From NCBI RefSeq assembly GCF_032884065.1, contig NC_088868.1, positions 9,314,234 through 9,378,233 of the forward strand: 64,000 nucleotides of DNA, given 5' to 3'. Origin of the DNA: Artemia franciscana (taxonomy: Eukaryota; Arthropoda; Branchiopoda; Anostraca; Artemiidae). The notes below the pieces were generated by a model that was not told the origin of the DNA, did not search any database, and saw only the letters and a program-made list of their open reading frames with translations. Below are positions 17,876 through 31,058 of this stretch, piece by piece (the stretch's first letter is position 1; each line of letters opens with the position of its first letter). Both the position numbers and the translations under genes were made by a program.

Positions 17876-18526
17876 TAAGAAACAATGGTAATAGGAAATG
17901 TGCATTCCCAAGCTCTATTCCTAATAACACACCTTTCTAACTGATAAGAAACCTTTGTTCTGTGCATCAGAGCCTAGCCTACTAGCCTTTGAAAGCTAGG
18001 CCTAGCTCTCCAGAAAACCTTAATATTTTATAAGCACAGACAAGATTATGCTGCTTACAAACTCCTAAATCTGAAGTAATCTCCAATATAACTGTATTAG
18101 TATCCTCTCTGCATATGATTTTATAAGTCTTGTCAGTATGCCTATATTCCATCTGAAATTTCTGAACTGAACTTACAAACTCAATAGACAGTTCAATTGG
18201 TAAGAAACAATGGTAGTAGGAAATGTGCTTTCCCAAGCTCTATTCCTAATAACACACCTTTCTAACTGATAAAAAACCTTTGTTCTGTGCCTCAGAGCCT
18301 AGCCTACTAGCCTTTGAAAGCTAGGCCTAGCTCTCTAGAAAACCTTAATATTTTATAAGCACAGACAAGATTATGCTACTTACATCCTAAATCTGAAGTA
18401 ATCTCCAATATAACTGTATTACTATGCTCTCTGCATATAATTTTATAAGTCTTGTCAGTATGCCTATAGCCTATTCCATCTGAAATTTCTGAACTGAACT
18501 TACAAACTCAATAGACAGTTCAATTG
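17876..18526. repeat. 325-bp tandem duplication
   Basis: Two adjacent copies, 17876-18200 and 18201-18526, both starting 'taagaaacaatggta' and differing by a few substitutions and short indels. No coding function is seen. Confidence 0.85.
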
Positions 18527-18821
18527 CAAATAGAACTTGAATCCCACCCTCTTCCCAAGGGACTTGATAGGCTTCCTTAGAATTATTAATCATACTACTC
18601 CACTATAAACATAGCTTATCTACAAAACCCATAGCTTATCAACAGGTGAGTCACATGCACATGGTCGTCTGACGTCACAATCCTCAAATAATCTTTTTAT
18701 TTGGGGGTTATAAAGTGCCAGCCCACGGACAAGTAATCTTGAGCGTTTGTGGGGATAATCCGACTAACCTCTGACGTCATATGTGTCTAAAGAAACGCTT
18801 GGATTAATCAGATTAATAATC

Positions 18822-18843
18822 GGACAAGTAAAGAAACGCACCC
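18822..18843 (-). repeat. Right terminal inverted repeat of the 18.8-kb element
   Basis: Exact reverse complement of 64-85. The adjoining inner sequence repeats parts of the terminus (AAAGAAACGC at about 18790 and GGACAAGTAA at 18727), which suggests subterminal binding sites. Confidence 0.75.
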
Positions 18844-20619
18844 TATATTTTTTCATGCTGTCGATAAATGAGTTTCTTAAAGGCCTTTTTTCGCGTCAAC
18901 CAAAGAGACTGTTTGAGCTCAACCACTCGGTGTGGTTGAGCTCAACCGCTGTTTTTGCGTGAAACAGTGACAAACCAGGTTGTCAGGAAAAGTGATTTTG
19001 CGTGAAACAATTGTCTGGTTGAACTCTAATTTAACCAGAACTGTCATTGTTTTTAACCGTAGGGTTCTACCATTCATAATTGTTGGTTGACCTTTTCAGG
19101 CGTAGATTTCGAAAAGAAGAATTCGTAGGCTATAAATAAGTCTATATAAAATAAGAATTATAAGCTGACAAATAGAATTCTAGCCTCGCAAAAGTAAGGT
19201 TTAATTTTGTTTTTTTTTCGTATTAGGGCTATTTGGATAAATGTTGGGTTATATCCTGCAATTTGATTAACATAGGCCTTAAGACAGGAAGTCAAGAGTT
19301 TGAATATGCTTTTGAAAACTTATGTAGATACTTGGAAATCTTTGTTTCATCCTTTTGATGCCCTAGGCTTGACCTTAGCTTGGTAATTTGGCTTCAGAGA
19401 TAAAACCTTGATGAAGCAAGACCCTAGTGGTTATAAAGCATTGTTAATCCAATTACTATTCTTACTAGATGCTTCAAGATGTGTTGCATCTTTGTCAGAA
19501 CTTTTTACATTTCAGCCTTACCCTATAGGGCCATGGATAAATTTTCAGGTCAAACTCTAGTTTGGCTACTGTTTGCTATCTTAGAAATGGGTTAAGTCAG
19601 GAAAATAGAACTTCCAATAATGAATCCAAAGCAAAAAATACGTAAAATTCTAGTTTAGCTAATTTTCATTATCTTGGAAAGGGAATAGGTTACAAGAATG
19701 AAACTCAGTAATTAATCCAGGGTCAAAAACACTCTGGGAAGGTGCTGCCAGGCTTCTATGTCAACCCTTTTCTGATTTCTAAGTCTTAGATAATTGCTTA
19801 CTCAAAAGGTCTATACTTATACTATTGAAATTTTGACAAAACAAGATTTACCTTAATTTTTAATTATCAGTTTCTTTTACTCTGGCTTTAGCTCTTAAAA
19901 TGCAATTCCTTTTATTTAAGTAGCATTTTAAGCCATATCAATATTTTTTTTTCAAAATTTAGGAAATGTCTTTGCATATCTTTAAAACCTTATAAAGTGG
20001 ATTGAGGAAAGCTGTGAAACAGTTTCTTTGTACTCCATGTAAGCAGACCTTCCCAGAACATACTTTAGCCTTTAGACCCATCCCTGAAAGTTTTTTTTTC
20101 ATTCTCACCCCCTGGTGCTCTTTTACACATTGTATAAATTGTGAAGAAATGCCTGCCCCCTTGCTAAGAGTCTTAGAAGTATCTTATATCAAAATACACC
20201 TGATACAGTTTAATTTTTTAGAGATGACACAGAATAGCATTAAAGCTGAGTATTTGCTTTGCAAGAAATGTGTCCCTTCTGTTGTAAAGCATTTTGGATA
20301 GACACTAATCTAACCATGGATGTATTGCTGTTGCAAATGGTTTTGCTTAAAATGGTTTGGAAAACAAATAGCAAATGTAAATTTGCTTTTTTATCATTAT
20401 TTAAGACTAGAATATCACAAAGCTATGCAATCACATTGCTTGTTGTATCTTAAGTAAATACAATCCCTGATGGAGTTTTGTTGATACCTGTCCTAAAATT
20501 AATTTGTCTAAATAAAATATATTGTTTATGGGACAGTAGAGAAAATGGCAACAACCATGAATTGAGTTTTTTTCAATATTTCTTTTTTCAAATAATAGTT
20601 CTCTGGTCACATTTGTGTT

Positions 20620-20690
20620 CCTTGCTAAGTTGTTGGCACTCTGGTTTGGGAATCCTTTGTCCAAGGGGTACAGGTTTAATTCCTGGCATT
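20620..20690 (+). repeat. tRNA-like SINE head in copy 2 (counterpart of 4421-4490)
   Basis: A-box counterpart TTGCTAAGTTG at 20622-20632 and B-box counterpart GGTTTAATTCC at 20673-20683. Confidence 0.5.
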
Positions 20691-20909
20691 GCTAGTTTAT
20701 TTGGTTTTACCAGCTAAGTATTCACCATGCTAGTTTGCATCTTAAGTAAAGCAATCCCTGCTGGAGCTTTGTTGACACCTGCCTTACAATAACTTGTCTA
20801 AGTAAAATACAATGTGTATTGAAGATTAGTGAAAATGGCTGCAAATCCATCTTGTTTTTTTTTCAATATTTTTTTTTTTAATAGTTGTTCTACTCTGGTC
20901 GTAATAATG

Positions 20910-20982
20910 TTCTTGGCTAAGTGGAAAGCACTCTTAGTAAGAAATCATTTGTCCATGGGGTACAGGTTTGATTCCGAGTATT
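20910..20982 (+). repeat. tRNA-like SINE head in copy 2 (counterpart of 4127-4200)
   Basis: TGGCTAAGTGG (20914-20924) is a perfect A-box match and GGTTTGATTCC (20965-20975) a near B-box match. Confidence 0.55.
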
Positions 20983-23900
20983 GTCTGTTTATTTTATTTA
21001 AATGGGGGTCAGTGATGTTACACAGATCTAAACCAGCTCTAAATAGGCAAATGGAGAAATATGCAAAAGGTAAGCAGGGAGGGTGTACAAAAGCACAAGA
21101 TTTCTGGCCCCCAGCCCTTAATTGCAATTCTTGGCCAAAGGGTCACAAAGTGGAAATTAGCACTGCCAGTTTAGACCTTGATGTGTCAGTGCTGCCATAT
21201 TTACTTACTTGCATATTGGTGTTGAGTTTGCCCACATTTTATCTTCATTACTATCTAAAATCATTTAGACATTCAGCAAACTGTCTTAAACCACAATTAG
21301 TATTGAATAGTTTTTGGGCCTTACTGACTTTTCCTTTATAGCAAAGGTTTATTGTTGTGTATAATGTAGATATTTTAAAGTAATCAATCATTAAGAAGTC
21401 CCTTTTAGTTTTATCAAGTTTTTGAGTAATAAACCTTTTTAATTACCTTAAAATATTTATTCAGGTCCTTTACTATTGGCTGCCCTTTATATTACAATAA
21501 TGATTGAAATATATTGTGGTAACTAAAAATTTGGATAATCCAACCTATTTTACCATCTTAAGGTTGTTTACAAAGGTGTATGAAATATTTAAGTACTGAC
21601 TTAGCTACAGAAAACTTCTAGATATAATAAAATGTAAGCAAGATGGCTCTTACTTTGACCATATCTATGGAAGCACTAATGAGAGAGTGGGTCATTTGAT
21701 GCATTTGTAGGATTGAGTGAGATGAGAAATGAAGTGTAGGTTTGATGAGAGATGGCTGGTGAATGTGATGAGGGATGAATGTTTTGCAAGATTTTAAAAT
21801 TTTGGACAGTTTCTCATGTTGACAGTAGAGTGCAGAAGTAAAATTTTATAATTTTTCTTCTTTGTTTCTGTTATGTTAGACAATGTTGAATATTCTAAAG
21901 TGAAGTTTCTTTTTTGTTTGGAATTGTGATGGCCCTAGGGCTTTAGTGCAATACAAATTACTAATGTTTATTCACTTTCTTTAAACAAACACAAGGTCTA
22001 TGTCTCCTAGCTTTAACAAAGTCAAATGTAATTTTAAGACCAGGGAGTTCAAAGTAGGTCAAATGAACTTGTGGTAAAAATGAGCAATTTATGAAACATC
22101 TAGATTAAAAAAAAGTCTTTTAGACAACAAAGAAGACAATTGAATAAAGAAAAGTACCTTATATCATAATTGTTGTGCACCCTTAAGATAGAAATGAACA
22201 AAGCTTCAATTAAGATTCTGTTTTGTTTAAACAGACAGAAGGGACAAACCTCCAAGCTTTGACAAATACAATCTCACTTTGTGGCTCCTATCTTTTCAAA
22301 GGGGACTTTCTTTGGATTTTTTCTATCCAACTAAAACTGAAAAGGACAGCCTGATATACAAGTGACCTTCCAATTACCCTACATAGCAAGAGAAAATCAT
22401 TAAGTTAGGCTATGCTTTATCTCAATCCCCCTCCCAATGTGCAGAAATATGGCTCAAATTTCATATTTTCAATGCATTTAACCTCCTGTCACCTGTTTTT
22501 CTAGTTATTGTTTGTCACATTTGTTTAATTTACAGCTACATGGGATGAAGTTAGAGAGACAGATTGACAAAACAAATGGAAAATAGGAAATTTCAGCAAT
22601 ACATTTTTATATTGGGAGGATTGAGGGGTAAAGTAGAGCAAAGTTGAATATAAAATGTGTTACCAGCTATTATTCTAAAAATTATGAAGCATGAATTTTT
22701 TTTTTATTATGTTTCTTTCTCTTCAGGTCCTTCTCTAGGGCTTTACCAAATCAAACATTCTATGCCCAGAAAAATTAGCAACAAGGTATAGTCTATATAC
22801 AAAGGCTTATGTTATTTAACTATGAATATGGAATTTAAATGGCAATCAGGAACTGGATACAGGCTAAAGCAAGTAAAAAAGAAAGAAAAAACTTCCCTAG
22901 TTAGCTCAGGAGACTTTTAATAGATTACTCTTCAGATAATTGCCTATGATACATAATTTAAATATTTACCCCTGTACAGTAGGGCGTTAAAACAATCTAT
23001 CACAATGTAAGATACAGTATATTTAGATATGATGCTGATTTACAAATTCCAGGATTCTTTGTTGTGGTTTTCATAATTTTGTTGATAAAGTTTTATATAT
23101 TCATCATTTTTTATTTTATGTCATTAACATTAGCCAAACTAAACTTCTCAATAGAACTTGAATGTGGTGGCTATAATGCACAAGTACTGCAAAAATCTTA
23201 CAACACATTATTTGTTATGGTAACTGTCAGTGAGAAAAAAACTATTTTCCTAGTTTAGCTTAATTTGTTATATTTTTGTGCTTATCAGAAATATTTTGTT
23301 AGTTTTAGGCAGCTGTCCCCCCTCAAAAAATTCTTAAACATTTGCTGGTTTATACTTAACTAGTATTCTACTGAAAACAAAAATTAATATATATTTTGTA
23401 TTGAAGAAATATAAAGTCCTTTGGATTTTTTTTATTAAGATTAAGCAGTTTGCTATTTTCTTTTGTTAGGCTAAGCCTGTAATAGTGCTTTATTGTGAAG
23501 AGTCAAAATTTGTAGGGATTGCAAAGGCTAGCCTGAACAATATGTTATTACAAATTTTTAGGTTAAACTTCTGTTTGGTAAAATTCTAGTTTAGATAAAT
23601 TTGTATTATCTTGAAAAAGGTTTAGGTTAGGAAAATGAAACTTTTAGGGATGGGTCTAGAGATGAAACTATATCATGGGAAAGTATTTTGGAGCATCCAA
23701 CTCTACTCTTTCTCTCTCTTAAAAATGTTTGCCTTAAATTACCTTAAATCACATTGTCTAATGAAATAAGGATTAAATCCTGTAGAATTGCTGGTTAGTG
23801 ATGATGACAGTCGGAAATCTCAATATTTGGTCCACACCCTTAAAAACGCTTGTGTTATAAAAGTGAAACCCTTGCAAAATAAATCTTCTACTTAAATGAC

Positions 23901-25042
23901 AAGAAAAAAGCGTTTTTAGTGTCATAACTTTGCTCAATTTCAATTTATGAAGTTTCCAAGATTTGGAAACTTTCAGGATATACATTTCCCTATATTTAAA
24001 TACAAAACACTGATATGGCTTAAAATTCTACTCAAATAAAAAGAATTGCATTTTCAGAGCTAAAACCAGAGAAACAGAAACTGCTTGCTGAAAATTAAGG
24101 TAAGATGTTGTTTTACCAAAATTTTAATAGTTACAGACCAGTCCAGTATGCAAAATTCCCAGATTTAAAAACAGAAGAGGGTTATCACATAAGCTTAGCA
24201 ATAGCTTCTCAGAGTATGTTTTTAGCTATGGATTAATCACTGAAAGTTTCATTCACCTAACATAACCCCAATCAAAGATAGCAAAAAGTAGCTAAACTGG
24301 AATTTGAGTGGAAATTTAATCTATAGCCTGGTAGGCTAGTAGAATTCCAAATCAAAACAAAAAGAAGTTAAACTAGAATTTTATCCTCTGTTTAGGGTAG
24401 CTCAACAAAGCTAAAGTCTTATCATTTAGGACTTTTTTATAGATAATTTTGCTTTTACAGTATGAATACAACATTTTCCAATATATTACCTGAACAATTT
24501 AACCAAAGATTCCACTAATTCAGACCCTTCCTATCTCTTCAAATATACCAGAGAGTATGCTAGATCATTTTTCAATTCTCTCTGACCTCAAACTAATGTG
24601 AAATATGTCAAATCCGGAGGAAATTAAGCCAGTGCTAAATCATTTAATTATAATAGAATGACACTCTTAACACTATACGGATGTTTTATGTTTGAAATTT
24701 TTTGCCCAAACCGACAAGTAAAAAGATGTGTTTTCGTGAACCAGTTTTGTTTGAGCTCAACCATATGTAATTTTTTTCGTTTTCGCGTTAAACATTCAAG
24801 CCGGTTAAACCAAAGCTGTCATTGGTTAAACCAGCTGGTTGACGCGAAAAAAGGCCTTAAATTGAAATTGCTGGAACTCAAATAAGGAGAAATAATATGT
24901 AAACATATCGTACAGATAAGTAAGTTTCTGAACCGTCTCTATTTGACAATATATTCTTTATATTCTAGAAATTATATACTCCAGAAGGATATCTGCTACA
25001 ACAGAAAGATGGATAGAAGATTGCTTTGAATGACGGAGGGCT

Positions 25043-25142
25043 NNNNNNNNNNNNNNNNNNNNNNNNNNNNNNNNNNNNNNNNNNNNNNNNNNNNNNNNNN
25101 NNNNNNNNNNNNNNNNNNNNNNNNNNNNNNNNNNNNNNNNNN
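25043..25142. other. Assembly gap (100 N)
   Basis: Exactly 100 unknown bases, the conventional size for a gap of unknown length. It interrupts the LINE remnant that follows. Confidence 1.
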
Positions 25143-25773
25143 TATAGTTAATACAAAAGTTAGAGACCTAGAGTGCATGTGAATGGGGGATTTTAATGCT
25201 TATACCGGCATGGAGGCTGACATCCCAGATTTAGGTGATTTTGTCCCAATTTCTTGTAGAATACCACAAAGTAACAAGGATGAAAAAAGAAAAATAAAAG
25301 TATGGGGAATAAAGCTCCTAGTGCTTTGTGGGGAACATGGTCTGATGATTTCAAACGGTAGGTTTGAGAATGATAAGGGTAGGGGCGAGTTTACTTGTCT
25401 TTCGGGTCAAACTCCAAGTGTTGTAGATTATGTGCTAATTAATACGCAATTTGTACCTTAATCAATTAATATGGGGGTATTAAATTTAGTTGGATCTGAT
25501 TATAAACCTATTAAGCTTAAAGTGAATGTTATACAGTTTCAGGACCACGGAACACGAGAAAGAAATTTCTACAATATGGAGTATAGTAAAGTAGGTTCTT
25601 TCCTCCTGAACATTTTATACAACTTGATGAGGCTACAGCTATTTCTAATAAGAGGGGTTTTTCTCACTGGTCGAGGGAGGCTATAGAAAAACATATGTTT
25701 GCTAGTCTTTCAATAAATAGAGACATGGGGAATTTAAGTATTGACCCAATTTATGATTGTCTTTTGAAAAATT
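25143..25773 (+). pseudogene. Non-LTR retrotransposon endonuclease remnant
   Basis: The frame at 25183-25461 carries endonuclease/exonuclease/phosphatase motifs of LINE elements: MGDFNAYTG (metal-binding GDFN), NGRFENDKGRG and VDYVLI. After an in-frame TAA the same frame continues with GSDYKPIKL, the position of the final SDH motif, where the catalytic His is replaced by Tyr. From about 25560 the homologous frame shifts, giving FSHWSREAIEKHMF. A stop, a frameshift and loss of the catalytic His show it is dead. Upstream sequence is lost in the assembly gap and no reverse transcriptase follows. It is unlike the LINE at 49-53.8 kb. Confidence 0.7.
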
Positions 25774-28110
25774 AAATAAAAAAAACAAGTTTTTTAACTG
25801 AAAGTAAGGAGCGACATCAAAACTTAAAACGACCAGAAATTACTTCGTATATGAAAGAGGCTGCTTCCTCATCAACGCCCCGCTCTTTACGCTAAAGTTT
25901 GACTCTTTCTCTCAATTCTTCTTTTTAAAACAGTAAAATACTTTAGCGTAAAGAGCGGGGCGTTGATGAGGAAGCAGCCTCTTTTGCATCAATGCATGTT
26001 TTGATTTTGGCTCTCCGCAGAGGAATAATTAAAACAAAATTTGCATTTTTTTTTTTGGCTAAATGGCTTTCTCATAATTTTGATCAAATGATTTTGAGAA
26101 AAAAAGAGCGGGGGAGGAAGCCTAGTTGCCCTCCGACTTTTTGGTTAATTAAAAAGGCAACTAGAATTTTTAATTTTTTACGAATATTTTTATTAGTAAA
26201 AGATTTACGTAACTTATAAATTAGCTTACGTAAAGAACTTTTGTATTCTCATATTTTTATTACATATATGAGGAGGGGGCTCGCCCCCTTGTCAGATCCT
26301 CGCTCTTTACACTAAAGCTTAAATTTTGTCCCAATTCATTAAGAATGACCCCAGAATCACAAAAGCCGTAGAATAAATAGTTGAAATTACTAAAAATACT
26401 TTAGCGTAAAGAGCGAGGTATTAGGAGGAGGTGAGCCCCTCAAATGGGTAATAATTTCTGTTCGTTTTAAGTTTTAATGCTGCTCCTTACTTCCAGCTGA
26501 AAGAACTTTTTCATATTTATTTTTTCATATAGTTTTTTTTTTAAATAATGCTAGTAAATCCTGCACTCCCTTCATGGAGATTTTCTTCCCCCATGACAAA
26601 TTATCGATGGAAAGTTCCCCCAGCATATCCCCCTCTTCTCCCCCTCTCCCCCAACCAAAAAATACTCCTGAAAACGCCTGTACACTTCCCAATAACCATT
26701 GCTATATGTAAGCACTGGTCAAAGTTTGTAACTTGTTGCCCCTCCCACAGGGACTGTGGGGGAGTAAGTCGTCCCTGAAGACATAGTTATAAGGTTCTTC
26801 GACTACGTTGAATAAAATGGCTATCTCAGAATTCGATCCGTTGACTTTGGGAAAATAATTAGCGTGGGAGGGGGCCTAGGTGCCCTCCAATTTTTTTGGT
26901 CACTTAAAAAGGGCACTAGAACTTTGCATTTCCGTTAGAATGAGCCCTCTTGCAACATTCTAGGACAACTGGGTCGATACGATGACAGCTTGAAACTTCT
27001 ACAGTAGGGTTCTCTGATACGCTGAATCTGATGGTGCGATTTTCGTCAAGATTCTATGACTTCTAGGGGGCGTTTCCCCCTATTTTCTGAATACTTTAGC
27101 ATAAAGAGCAAGGTATTTATCTCCTCCTAAATACCTCGCTCTTTATGCTAAAGTATTTTTAGAACCCCTCATATGCGGAATAATCTCTGTTCGTTTTAAG
27201 TTTCAATGCTACTTCTTCCTTTCTTTTGAAAAAACGTATTCATGTTTATTTTTCATTGTTTTCTTATAGTAATGCTAGAGAATCCTGCGCCCTTGTCATT
27301 GAATTTTTCTTCCCCCATGACAGATTCCTCCAAGGAAAGATCCTCCAACATAGCCCCTTCTCCTCAGCCCCACCCCCAAACAAAATAAAATCCCCCTGAA
27401 AACGTCTGTACGCTTCCCAATAACCATTACTATATGTAAACACTGGTCAAAGTTTGTAACTTGCAACCCCTTCCCCAGGGATTGCGGGGGAGTAAGTCAT
27501 CCCCAAAGACATAGTTATTATGATTTTCGACTATGCTGAACAAAATGGCTATCTCAAAATTTTGATCCGTTGACTTTGGAAAAAATGAGCGCGGGAGGGG
27601 GCCTAGATGGCCACCAATTTTTTTGGTCACTTAAAAAGGGCACTAGAACTTTTCATTTCCGTTAGAATGAGCCGTCTTGCTACATTCTAGGACCACTTGG
27701 TCGATACGATGACCCCTGAAAAAAAAAACAAAAAAAAAACAAATAAACACGCACCCGTGATTTATCTTCTGGCAAAAAAATACAAAATTCCACATTTTTG
27801 TAGACAGGAGCTTGAAACTTCTACAATAGGGTTCTCTGATACACCTGATCTGATGGTGTCATTTTCGTTAAGATCCTACGACTTTTTGGGGGTGTTTCCC
27901 CCTATTTTCCTAAATAAGGCAAATTTTCTCAGGCTCGTAACTTTTGATGGGTAAGACTAAACTTGAAGAAACTTATATATTCAAAATCAGAATTAAAATG
28001 CGATTCTTTTGATGTAGGTATTGGTATCAAAATTCCATTTTTCAGAGTTTTGGTTACTATTGAGCCGGGTCGCTCCTTACTACAGTTCGTTACCACGAAC
28101 TGTTTGATGA
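25774..28110. repeat. Cluster of 'taaggagcgac' foldback-family repeats
   Basis: Several partial copies follow one another. Hairpins include a 45-bp near-perfect inverted pair around 25853-25986 and a short one at 27093-27163. Two related blocks (about 26540-27070 and 27260-27870) share 'ctccaatttttttggtcact', 'ggttctctgatac' and 'catagttat'. The terminal palindrome CAGTTCGT...ACGAACTG is at 28083-28102. No gene is supported. Confidence 0.75.
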
Positions 28111-28659
28111 ACCAATAGTCAATAAGGGAATTAAAATTTGACACAATCACCAGGGGACAAGATAAAATACTGGACAAAAAAGAGTTACTTCAATATTAGC
28201 TAACAAGGGGGTTATTTCGCAACAGAATAGTTAACTTAGTCTCAATTTTCATAATTTTTCCTCGGTTGTTTTGATGTTCTCATTGAAGTAGCTCTAATAG
28301 CTTCTTTTCCGTGCGTGGATCAGTAGCGGCAATTGTATTTATTATTACTGGTGGTGCTTTTGTTTTTAGTTTAGTAGTTTTTTTTTATCTTGTGCTGCCG
28401 ACGCCTAGTTTGGATACAGGCGAAATATCTGTGTTATTTTAGAGTTATTTTTACTTTTCTCTCTACTTGCCCCAGTCTCGTTTTTTTTTGTGGAGTTTTA
28501 TCTCACTGTTGTTTGTTGTAAAGAAGTTAGGATTTAAATTTCTCCTCCTTCTTATTACGAAATGAAGATTTTTGCCTCGCAGTTGGCTTTCGCGGTAATA
28601 CGAACAGATTCCGTTGACAAACCTAAATTTAATTAAATACTTTTTCACGATATGCGTTA
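28111..28659. other. No recognised feature
   Basis: AT-rich sequence with no convincing reading frame or repeat relationship to the rest of the window. Confidence 0.5.
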
Positions 28660-29185
28660 TTAATAAAACCTAACAAAGACCGCACAAAGAGACTAAAATT
28701 TTGTAAGTTTCATCAAGTTTAGTCTTACGCATCAGAAGTTACAAGCCTGAGAAAATTTGCCCTATTTTAAAAAATAGGGGAAAACAACCCCTAAAAGTCA
28801 TAGAATCTTAACGAAAATCACACCATCAGATTCAGCGTACCAGAACCCTGTTGTAGAAGTTTCAAGCTCCTATCTACAAAAATGTGGAATTTCGTATTTT
28901 TTGCCAGAAGACAGATCACGGATGCGTGTTTATTTGTTTGTTTTTTTTTTTTGTTTTTTTTCCAGGGTTGATCGTACCGACCCATTGGTCCTAGAATAAC
29001 GCGTGAAGGCTCATTCTAAAAAAAAATAATAGTTATATTGGCCTTTTTAAGAAACCAAAAAATTTGAGGGCACCTAGGCCCCCTCCCACGCTCATTTTTT
29101 CCAAAATTAAGAAATCAAAATTTTGAAATAGCCATTTTGTTCAACATAGTCGAAAAACATATAACTATGTCTTTGGAGCTGACTT
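28660..29185 (+). repeat. Truncated dispersed repeat, foldback-family body
   Basis: Matches the bodies at 32205-32600 and 36010-36480: 'acgagcctgagaaaatttgcc', 'aaaatcacaccatc', 'gggcacctaggcccc', 'actatgtctttgg'. It lacks the palindromic end. Confidence 0.75.
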
Positions 29186-29187
29186 AC

Positions 29188-29351
29188 TCAAGGTTAAGTC
29201 GACGATATTTAACCTCCAGGTGTAGAAGCCTCCGATTCACTCGGCCCACTTCTAGATTTTGCTCACACAATTTAATCTCAAGTTCAGCAATTTTCTTGTC
29301 TGTTTGAGAGAGTTGAGTGCATGGTGACTGGATGTCGCTAGTCAGGTTCGT
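29188..29351 (-). CDS. Candidate orphan coiled-coil (leucine-zipper-like) exon
   Basis: On the minus strand, 164 bases between a good acceptor (TTTCAG|ACG) and a strong donor (GA|GTAAGT) encode about 54 open residues including KKIAELEIKLCEQNLEVG and RLLHLEVKYRRL, a heptad-like pattern suited to a coiled coil. It lies about 280 bp downstream of a bZIP pseudogene on the same strand. That protein has a basic region but almost no zipper, so this may be a zipper exon of that gene or of an alternative transcript. No splice link is proved: the pseudogene frame ends at a stop with no donor before it. Confidence 0.35.
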
Positions 29352-29508
29352 CTGAAAGTGATTCATTAGCGATCAAAACTGAGTGGAATTTTGTTTTCCA
29401 CTCATTTTACAAAAGTTACGAGCCTGTGAAAATTTGCCTCATTTTAGAAAATAGGGGAAAACACTCAAGCAGCTTGAAAAATTCATCCAAAAGCAAACTG
29501 CAACCAAG
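29352..29508. repeat. Small repeat fragment between zipper-like exon and bZIP pseudogene
   Basis: About 29400-29465 is another piece of the dispersed repeat body ('aaaagttacgagcctg', 'aaataggggaaaaca'). The bZIP-related duplication starts at about 29509 ('gttaaggggttcaccc'). Confidence 0.55.
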
Positions 29509-29629
29509 TTAAGGGGTTCACCCACTTCCCTGTTTGAGATATAATGAAAGTAACAAAAACACGTAAATGTAACAAAACTGTCATTAGAAGGAATTCAATG
29601 TATATTACTTAAAAGTTTATCCAATATAG

Positions 29630-31058
29630 TTAATGTTCCTTTAAGATGAATCCTCTTTTTTGCATTAAAATTGATTCAAGTTGCTTAATATATTTTCTCT
29701 TTCTGTCCCGGTATCTCTTAGCTGCAAGTGCACCCCTTTTGTTCGACTTCCGTTTCTTTAAATCTTCCAAACACGTTATTTCATCATCTTCAAGGGTTTT
29801 AGTCCCTTTAGCCTTATAGAGTGGAATTTCTTCTCCCAGTTTTTCAAATTCGTTCTTCAACTGCAGAAAGTACTCCCTTTGCTTTCGTCTGTACTCTCTT
29901 GATCGGAAAGCTTCGCTCGACACTTTTAGTGAAAGTGACTTTTTTTTTAAAGTGGGGGTTCGAAACTGAGGATTTTCACCCGCTTTCTTCCTTACTATTG
30001 CTGACCCTCTAGATCTCAGAGTCGCACTGTTATCATCAGATGCATTATAGGACAAAATAGGACTTTTTAAGTCATCTTGTCGATTTACACAGGAGACTTT
30101 TTGACGTTGTAGGTTTTCCTTAGTAGTAACAGTTGGTGAAAGGCTTTTTTTCAGTTGCAGTTTTAGCTAAACTTTGATTGTGAGGGACACCATCGTATTT
30201 TACTACATCCAGAGGCTGTTTAAATCGATTTATAGTATCTAAAATGCTTTGATCTGTAGGTTTGTCTCTGACTGCACTCAAACTTTTTTCTTTATCAGTA
30301 TTTTTCATGAGCTCTGACACATCAACATCACTAGATAGATCCTGATTGCGGGTATGTTTTTGTCCAAGCTCTTTGATGTTATTTTCATATAGTTGTGGGG
30401 AAGTTATATTTAAATTCTTTTTCTTAGAACCTGAAACATAAGTAGGAGATGCACTAACAATTCTTTTTTTCTTTAGAAGAGAGTTAGAACGTGTTTTCAA
30501 TAGGTCAGCCAAGGAGTTTTCCGGATCAAAAAGCTTCACTTGCTTTCGATTAAGCACTGGTGACCTTCCAATTTGGGGTGTCTGCTTCTTCACAGCAGCA
30601 GGTCGTAAACGATGTGCTGCATGTGTTTTCTTCCGCAAGGAAGGCTTTTTTTCTTCCGCAAGTTTTTGTAGGCTTCCTTTATTATGTATTAGACTTCAAC
30701 CACCTTTGTCTTTAGCGTGATTACGCTTTTTAGTAAAGACAGGCAATGGGCTATGGCTAAGCTTCTTCTTTTTTGCTAAAGATTGAGTGTAAGCAGGTGT
30801 TCCATTTTTTTCTGGACTTTCTTCAACCTCTTTAATCTGGTTAGCAGATGAAGAAATCGGTTCTTCTTTTTTATTCGTTTCACCCTGAGTGACGATTGAA
30901 GGCAATAGTGTGGTGGGCAAACTAGGAGTTGGCTGATGGACTAGGCCAGTTCCACTCAATAAATTTGATTTACTACCAGGAGTAAAAAACGGAGTTTGGA
31001 GTAGAACATTCGACCAAGCTAAATTTGATGATAATATTTGTTGTTGCTGAGCGTTTAA
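29630..31058 (-). pseudogene. Truncated bZIP transcription-factor pseudogene
   Basis: A relative of the open gene at 32723-34048. Homology starts abruptly at 31058, so about 300 N-terminal residues are missing. The frame runs through TPSLPTTLLPSIVTQGETN to an in-frame TGA (30698-30696), then continues open in the same frame through a basic, Ser-rich stretch. A one-base shift in an A7 run near 30150 is followed by QRQKVSCVNRQDD and a region ending in the basic domain NKRGALAAKRYRDRKRKY and a short LESILMQKRG tail, stopping at 29630. Two lesions plus 5' truncation mark it as non-functional. It keeps about 330 middle residues that the other copy has lost. The relationship is seen directly; the bZIP call rests on the N-x7-R basic motif. 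Confidence 0.75.

Larger units (their letters stand above)
18881..24857 (-). mobile_element. 5.98-kb non-autonomous DNA transposon, copy 2 (inverted relative to copy 1)
   Basis: Near-identical reverse complement of 249-6228, with the same AGGCCTTTTTTCGCG ends and TAA at 18878-18880 and 24858-24860. Sequence outside the TAA differs from copy 1 on both sides, so each copy arrived by transposition and not by a wider inverted duplication. It lies 37 bp beyond the right end of the 18.8-kb element. Differences from copy 1 are scattered single bases and short indels, so the copies are young. Again no transposase is present. Confidence 0.85.

Noticed and set aside
20829-21341. 170-codon frame in copy 2 of the 5.98-kb element
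   Set aside because: It crosses the tRNA-like unit, has no domain, and in copy 1 is interrupted so that only 109 codons remain.
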